Positions 59,090 to 64,000 of a stretch of DNA of 64,000 nucleotides are shown in pieces (the stretch's first letter is position 1; every line of letters begins with the position of its first letter). The translations under genes and the position numbers were made by a program. This stretch comes from Ophioderma brevispina (taxonomy: Eukaryota; Echinodermata; Ophiuroidea; Amphilepidida; Ophiodermatidae), in assembly GCA_023653785.1 (NCBI GenBank), contig JAMKCH010019712.1, positions 1 through 64,000 of the forward strand, read 5' to 3'. Under the pieces are notes generated by a model that had not been told where the DNA came from, ran no database searches, and saw nothing but the letters and a program-made list of their open reading frames with translations.

Positions 59090-59355
59090 TATTTGTGTGT
59101 GTCTGTGTGTGGGTGTGTTGTTTGTGGGTGTGTGGTGGTGTGTGTTTTTTTTAAAATTAGGTTAAAAACGCGTGTTTTTTTGTTTTTGAATTATTAAATA
59201 TGGTTTAATTTAGCTGACGGGTTGCTCACCTAATACATTTAATTAGCTTTGGAAAAAAACAGAAGGCTTTAAAACGTGTGTGTGGTGTGTGTTGTGTTTG
59301 GTGGGACGTGGGGGTGGTAGAGTGGGTGTTTGGGGGTGTGTGTTTGGGGGTGTGT
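59090..59355. repeat. GT-rich microsatellite stretches
   Basis: GTGTGTGTGG-type tracts at 59092-59145 and 59275-59355, separated by AT-rich sequence. Confidence 0.85.
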
Positions 59356-59374
59356 TTGAGATCGTTATGCTTAA

Positions 59375-59715
59375 TCGGTTAAAATTTCCGTAAATTAAGA
59401 AAACAACTTTTCCGTAATTTACGAAAATCTGTTTTGAGAAACAATAACAATAAAAAACAAAAACATAAAGAATGTTAATTCCGGAAATATGTCAAAAAAT
59501 TCTGGCAGCAATATTTCCGGACTTTTTTTTGGTTCCGTATTTTTCAATTCCGGAAAAATTCTGTTAAAATACTCATTTTTTCCGTAATATGAGACAAATT
59601 TCTGTAAAATTACTGTCAAGGTTCCGTTAATTGACAGCAATTTCTGTAAATTTACCCTAAAAATGTCTGGAAATACTGCTGCCAGAAATTTCCGTAAATT
59701 TACGGAAATTTTTTT
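59375..59715. repeat. Foldback repeat rich in TTTCCGTAAATTTACGGAAA
   Basis: TCTGGCAGCAATATTTCCGG (59500-59519) is inverted at 59665-59686 as TCTGGAAATACTGCTGCCAG. Palindromic TTTCCGTAAATTTACGGAAA sits at 59688-59708, and partial TTCCG units are scattered between. The right end TTTAACAGTG followed by TATG resembles the right end of the MITE at 23665. It is probably a decayed Tc1/mariner-type MITE. Confidence 0.55.
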
Positions 59716-59929
59716 AACAGTGTATGCACCTTGTGGGAACTCACATCCCTTTACGGCGGTCCGGTAAGAACGTAATCCTGTTTCTAAAATTTAAAAAAAG
59801 TTGGCGTAAATTGAATCCAGTGTTTGAAAATACTCAAGACTTAATTGAAAAATGTCGAAAGGCATTGTGTGAAAAATGGATGCGACCGTAGCGATTGCGT
59901 GTTCAATTTTCCGTGTCTGCGAGCACCGA

Positions 59930-60085
59930 AGTACCCGACAAAAACGTTCAATTTTCTCGCAAGGTTCTATAGGTTCAGATCCGTTTACGATACATATTCA
60001 AAACAAAACATGGTAACGGACCCTCTGATGCAAAAACTTCCATAGAACCCCTTCGTTTCCGGAGATATTTGAGATTTAGTTTCAT
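59930..60085 (-). repeat. Repeat G, minus-strand copy
   Basis: Inverse of 47360-47525; GGTTCTATAGGTTCAGATC and TTTCCGGAGATATTTGAGAT are the matching landmarks. It lies inside intron 1. Confidence 0.65.
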
Positions 60086-60345
60086 TTACACACATTCTCT
60101 ATGACGGACTGATATCGCTAGTCCCCACAAGCTAATCAATATTTATTATATCTTAAAAATTGCCCATCACCCTTATTTTAATAAATAAGTGCATCATACT
60201 TGTATGTTAGAAAGTGAGCAGATTTTAAAACACCACTTAAAAAATGAAGCCAAAACACAAAAAAGAGTAATGTTCTCCAAAAGCTTACACCCATTCTTCA
60301 TGAGATGAATCATATGAATTTTAGCATATTTATTCCTTCCCACAG

Positions 60346-60621
60346 TAATCAAGCCGATAGATCCTGTCATTTTTCCCGGCTCCGATTTGAACATAACGTG
60401 CACTTGTACTTCACCGGATTGTAAATCCAGTGATATAGTTTGGAAGAGACACTACCGAACTCCAGTAAAGGAGGGCGTCACAAGTGTAGATAAGAAGACA
60501 TCTCAGTATCGTAAGCAAAATGTGACGCTTGAGGAGTTCAGAAATTCTCCCGTCTACTCGTGCTGTTTAGGAGACCCACAAAATGACTGTTTTAAACCAG
60601 CAACAACCGTAACAGTTGCAA
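60346..60621 (+). CDS. Exon 2 of an immunoglobulin-superfamily gene: Ig-like domain
   Basis: The exon is 276 nt, with acceptor CCCACAG at 60345 and donor GTAAGT at 60622, phase 1 on both sides (a symmetric 1-1 exon, as usual for Ig domains). The frame starts IKPIDPVIFPGSDLNITCTC, with the B-strand cysteine in NITC. SDIVWKRHYR carries the core C-strand Trp. TSQYRKQNVTLEEF and NSPVYSCCLGD follow, with the F-strand Y-x-C pattern, and TTVTVA is the G strand. Extra cysteines (CTSPDC; CCLGD...DC) suggest added disulfides. NIT and NVT are possible N-glycosylation sites. It is probably secreted or cell-surface; ligand unknown. It joins exon 1 through a GTA (Val) codon. Confidence 0.75.
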
Positions 60622-60647
60622 GTAAGTATGGACGGTATGGTCATATA

Positions 60648-60666
60648 CCCCCCCCCCCCCCCCCCC
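60648..60666. repeat. Poly-C run (19 C) just inside intron 2
   Basis: Begins 26 bases after the donor. An uninterrupted C tract; length is likely to be uncertain in the assembly. Confidence 0.85.
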
Positions 60667-60772
60667 GATTATTTCTTAATTAAGCGACAAACATCATCTT
60701 CTTTGGTATCAGTGTGTAGCTACATATGTTCTTTCTTCAAATCAAGTACAAACATATCAGGTTTTAACAATA

Positions 60773-60791
60773 TGACGTCATAGTGACGTCA
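60773..60791. promoter_or_regulatory. Two perfect TGACGTCA sites 11 bp apart in intron 2
   Basis: TGACGTCA at 60773-60780 and 60784-60791. The 11-base start-to-start distance is about one helical turn. It matches the CREB/ATF consensus; use is inferred only. Confidence 0.35.
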
Positions 60792-60799
60792 TAACTGAG

Positions 60800-61837
60800 A
60801 GCTTATTTTTAAGCAAATTTGTAAGCAAATCGCCAAAATAAAGGGTTTTTTTCAAAATGGATCAGTTTTTTTTTTTGTGAAAATTGGTATTTATTTGGTA
60901 ATCATCGGTACCAAAGTAAGCATACACATGTTATTACTCTAAATAATAAGAAAAAATACAAATATTGTCAGTATTTGCTTACAGCAGCATCATACGTACA
61001 AAATTTTTTGGCATTTTACACAGTAAAGTATAGGAAGGTGGCAACCACCCCCTACCTTCCGACTTTGACGGGACACCCTGACCCCCCTGAAGGTGGTACC
61101 TCCAATTATTTTTTGCTAAAATGACTGCAAAGGATGAACTTACAATTACATAATTACAATTACAATTACAAAAAATCAAACAATAATATAAATAAAAAAC
61201 AAAACGAATTGTATGAGAATGAACAATTATTATTATTGTAAACCCATGGCTTTCATGCTCCAAACAACTGTCAAGATAAGGTTCTGGACAAAAGCAACAA
61301 CCACCTTCAACATGAACCCAATTGCAACCCGCAACTTACCAGACCTTCTCCTCCCCCACCCCGTTACTCCCCCCCAACCAGTCCTCAACAAGCCAGCAAA
61401 ACCCAAAACCTAGAAGCCGAGAACCGCGAATTCTAGTTTTTGTCTTTCTTTCTATATGGCGATGCATGTTAACAATCCTAAAGTGTTCCATTTCTATTAT
61501 ATTTTGGCTATCACCTTGTACTACGAACATTGTCCACGATTGTGCTTTAATTATCGCTCGTTAGCATTTCATAGCATACTTCCCCAATTGAAAGTTTTTC
61601 AGAAGAAAAAGAAAGGTTACAATAGTAGCTTGGTAATGTACGTCAGAAACGCCCTCCATTTTCTCATTCTTCTGCATGTAGTATTTCTCCTTTACCGCTG
61701 ATTGAGATACATAATCATGAAACCAAAAAAGTACCAATATTCAAATAGAAACAGTTACTTTACTTATAGTCCATGAGCCGAGCAAAGGGACAAAACTACC
61801 CTTATTCTGCTGCCACCATCATATCATAGCCTACAAA
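60800..61837. other. Unassigned DNA downstream of the Ig exon
   Basis: Contains an ATTACA-type simple repeat at 61136-61172. Overlapping short frames at 61213-61701 show no Ig pattern or other domain. Further exons of the gene were not recognised here. Confidence 0.4.
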
Positions 61838-62622
61838 AATGCATGGTAGCATTTCTGGAATGGTAGCTAGAGCCAAGTAGGGGGTACCAAGGTTTTACAC
61901 AGGGAAAATTTAAATTGCTTCAATCAGGTTGAAAGTATACCATAGTCTATCATAAGACTCAAAATAGAGATAAACTAGATTTGTACTAACTACAGCCTAA
62001 GTTTTGGAGTTATAGGCTAAAAACAGCAAAAATCAATAAAAGGGTCATTTTTCAGTTGAACAGGGGCAAATTTCAAAGTTGCTCTGATTTGGATAAAATA
62101 TAGTGCTATTAATTAGTGTGATCATTATAGGATAAGAAAAGGAATATGTTTTTGAAGTCCTATAATGCTTAGTTTACCAATGTAGGGGCACAAAAGGTCA
62201 CGTCCTTGTATTCAATGGTCTTGACTTGTTTTCTCCCTTCTTTGGTACAGCCCAACTATCCTTATTTTAATCCTATGACTCCATCAATCATTTGCACCAC
62301 TTTTTAACCAAAATTGGAGCAATTTAAAAAATGACCCCTGACAATGAATTAACCTTTTGACCTGCATTTGCGTGTTTTTAACTTAACTCCAAACTTTGGT
62401 TGTCATATAGTACAAACTATACCTTTTTGGAATCCTTTATGGTGGACACATTAATGATGGCATACTTTTCAACATGACGTCTCAAAAATTTTAATATTTT
62501 GACCCCTGTTTAATCATTTCCCCTACCTGGTTTTATATCTACCATGCCCAGAAATTCTGGTTATAGGTTCGCCATGGCGCAGAAATGCTGGTATAGCTAC
62601 CATGCCAGACATGCATCATGCA
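61838..62622. repeat. Possible inverted-repeat element with CATGGTAGC motifs
   Basis: The left side ATGCATGGTAGCATTTCTGG (61838-61857) reappears inverted on the right as CCAGAAATGC/TACCATGC strings repeated three times with a period of about 30 (62538-62615), ending CATGCAT. The interior has no gene. Boundaries are uncertain. Confidence 0.35.
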
Positions 62623-63126
62623 TTTTTGTGTATAGAGGATCTGTGTTGTACTGAGGCTGAATAATACGTATCGTTTTTCCCCCTTCAAGATACCAATTTG
62701 GCTATTTAAGCCCCTTTCCAAAGCCGCAATTGTGTGGTATATAGGGTGGCACAGGAATGTTTGTGATCTTTTTTCATCCTCACTTTTTTTCATTCATCCC
62801 TCCGGACCGGTTACAAAATTTATACTGGCAGCCTTAACATCGTAACTATTGGTGTCGATGGGAACAGGGACTGTACTAACCTTAAAGTGAATTATGTTTC
62901 TTAAATATAGGTAAGGTATCACCTAGTCATCAATTAAAGATCAATACTTATTTCATTTAAAGCGGTGCTCTAATATTTGTAGCTTGTGCGTTATATATTT
63001 TTATGTTAAGACGCCCCTCCATGTGCATATTTTATCTAATTTTGGGGATTTTTCTCGGATTTTCTGCTTAGTTTTTGGCCTTGTAATGCAGATTTGGAAA
63101 AGGTGCGATGAAAGGCTGGTATCAAT
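62623..63126. other. Unassigned DNA
   Basis: No gene, RNA or repeat is recognised between the inverted-repeat region and repeat F. Confidence 0.4.
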
Positions 63127-63306
63127 AGACCAGTTCACACCTAACGTCACTTCTTTTGCTGCCTGCGAATCCATTCCTGCCGAATCGTTATGGCCCCTAG
63201 TATTAAAACGCGCTAAGATACAATTGCCCAGTATAACAGTCAGGCCGACATATTTTCAAATTACCAGGCCCTAACATGTTTACAAACATTGCTGGTAACT
63301 GGTCTA
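63127..63306. mobile_element. Repeat F (MITE-like), copy 2 with inverted ends
   Basis: Starts ATAGACCAGTTCACACC and ends GGTAACTGGTCTAT, giving about 11-bp inverted ends; the body matches 55920-56106. Non-coding. Confidence 0.7.
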
Positions 63307-63639
63307 TATTTTTCAAAACCGCACTACTAGCGTGGTCATCGGAAGGTCAATTTTGTGACGCTCACATTACTTCACAAAGGTTCCATTACTTTGATGTGGA
63401 CACCATTTAAAATTCTTTTCACTAATATGCTGTGCGGGCCTCCCCTGTCTGTTTTGATTTCAATTCTTAAGTGGTAACTGAACGTGAAGGTGAATTTGCC
63501 AAGTTGACATCATGTATTGTCGTTCGCCAACATTAATGTATGGATGATTTAAAACTACTTTTGAATGAATGGATGATTCAACAAAACGCATACCGGAATT
63601 CTTCTTCTTATCATGACAAAGCACAGTGGTTCAATATGT

Positions 63640-63880
63640 TACGGCCAGAGATGGGTACCATGTCTGGCTGCTTCACTGAATTCTGCATTGTCTCTCCAAC
63701 AGTGGGCAGACCAAGAGATGCTCCATTGTCTGTGGTGCTGTTCCACTACCACAGGTAGTGTCCTGATTTGCTTCCAGGTAGCCCCACTTATGCAAGGAAA
63801 CCTTAGATCGGCCGATTCTAGTTCTCAATCTGTTGCAGCATCGCCATTCGGCCCACGAGGAGTCAGCTCCAGGTATAGAA
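63640..63880 (-). pseudogene. LINE C-terminal fragment at the right edge
   Basis: The minus strand reads RLRTRIGRSKVSLHKWGYLE, then ANQDTTCGSGTAPQTMEHLL and VCPLLE. This is the Cys/His-containing C-terminal segment common after the RT of several non-LTR families (pattern CxC...H...C). A stop follows soon after. The fragment is not connected to the LINE at 8230. Confidence 0.65.
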
Positions 63881-64000
63881 GATGCTCAACAAGTTCAATA
63901 CCGAGAACACTCAATCACTCAATCACACTGAGCAACCCTCGCAAATGGTCGTTTCAAGAACACCACACGCACAAACTGGGGAATAAGGCTCTGCTGGACA

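Larger units (their letters stand above)
58487..60345 (+). other. Intron 1 of the Ig-domain gene
   Basis: GTAAGT at 58487 and TTCCTTCCCACAG ending at 60345 give normal borders for a 1859-base intron. It contains GT-rich microsatellites, a foldback repeat and the inverted copy of repeat G. No further phase-1 exon was recognised. Confidence 0.5.

Overview
The window looks like repeat-rich, AT-rich DNA from a multicellular invertebrate. There are no operons and no long open frames. Introns have GT/AG borders, tRNA-derived SINEs are present, and several non-LTR and LTR retrotransposons lie beside short inverted-repeat DNA transposons. A non-vertebrate deuterostome (echinoderm or hemichordate type) is my best guess: the Ty3/gypsy copy has integrase placed before reverse transcriptase, an order known from the deuterostome Gmr1-like group. 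This placement is an inference.

Layout. 1-540 is a minisatellite rich in TGACC(T) half-sites. 2140-3150 is a dispersed block carrying a TTAA-flanked MITE. 3605-8150 (minus strand) is a decayed Gmr1-like gypsy element, interrupted by a tRNA-derived SINE at 5871-6195. 8230-12605 (plus) is a decayed LINE, split by about 1.5 kb of unrelated DNA. These two elements are bracketed by a direct repeat (3150-3604 and 12738-13210). From 13790 to about 42100 lies a large tandem duplication: copy 1 is 13790-29514, copy 2 is 29515 to about 38900, and a decayed partial copy 3 is about 39740-42100. Comparing the copies shows several insertions with an intact empty site in the sister copy: a 2.9-kb Transib/RAG-type element, a (ATT)n-tailed element, a foldback MITE, a SINE and a LINE 3' end. 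48000-50830 (minus) is a decayed but nearly complete CR1/L2-like LINE.

The only convincing host gene starts at 58420 on the plus strand. It has a short signal-peptide exon with a good Kozak context and a phase-1 donor (58420-58486), and an immunoglobulin-like domain exon with phase-1 borders on both sides (60346-60621). The rest of the gene is not recognised and may lie beyond the window. A LINE C-terminal fragment occupies the right edge on the minus strand.

The most exciting item is the element at 18152-21088. Both ends begin with CACAGTG, the heptamer of V(D)J recombination signals. Both ends have a 23-base spacer followed by a nonamer-like CCAAAAAT(A/C). The element is flanked by CGCCG on both sides, and the paralogous copy at 32327-32331 shows the unoccupied CGCCG. 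It is non-coding, so a transposase must be supplied from elsewhere. Inside it is a seven-unit, 143-bp minisatellite in which most units carry TGACGTCA-like palindromes next to an ATTGG (inverted CCAAT) box. Identities and boundaries were read by eye, not computed.
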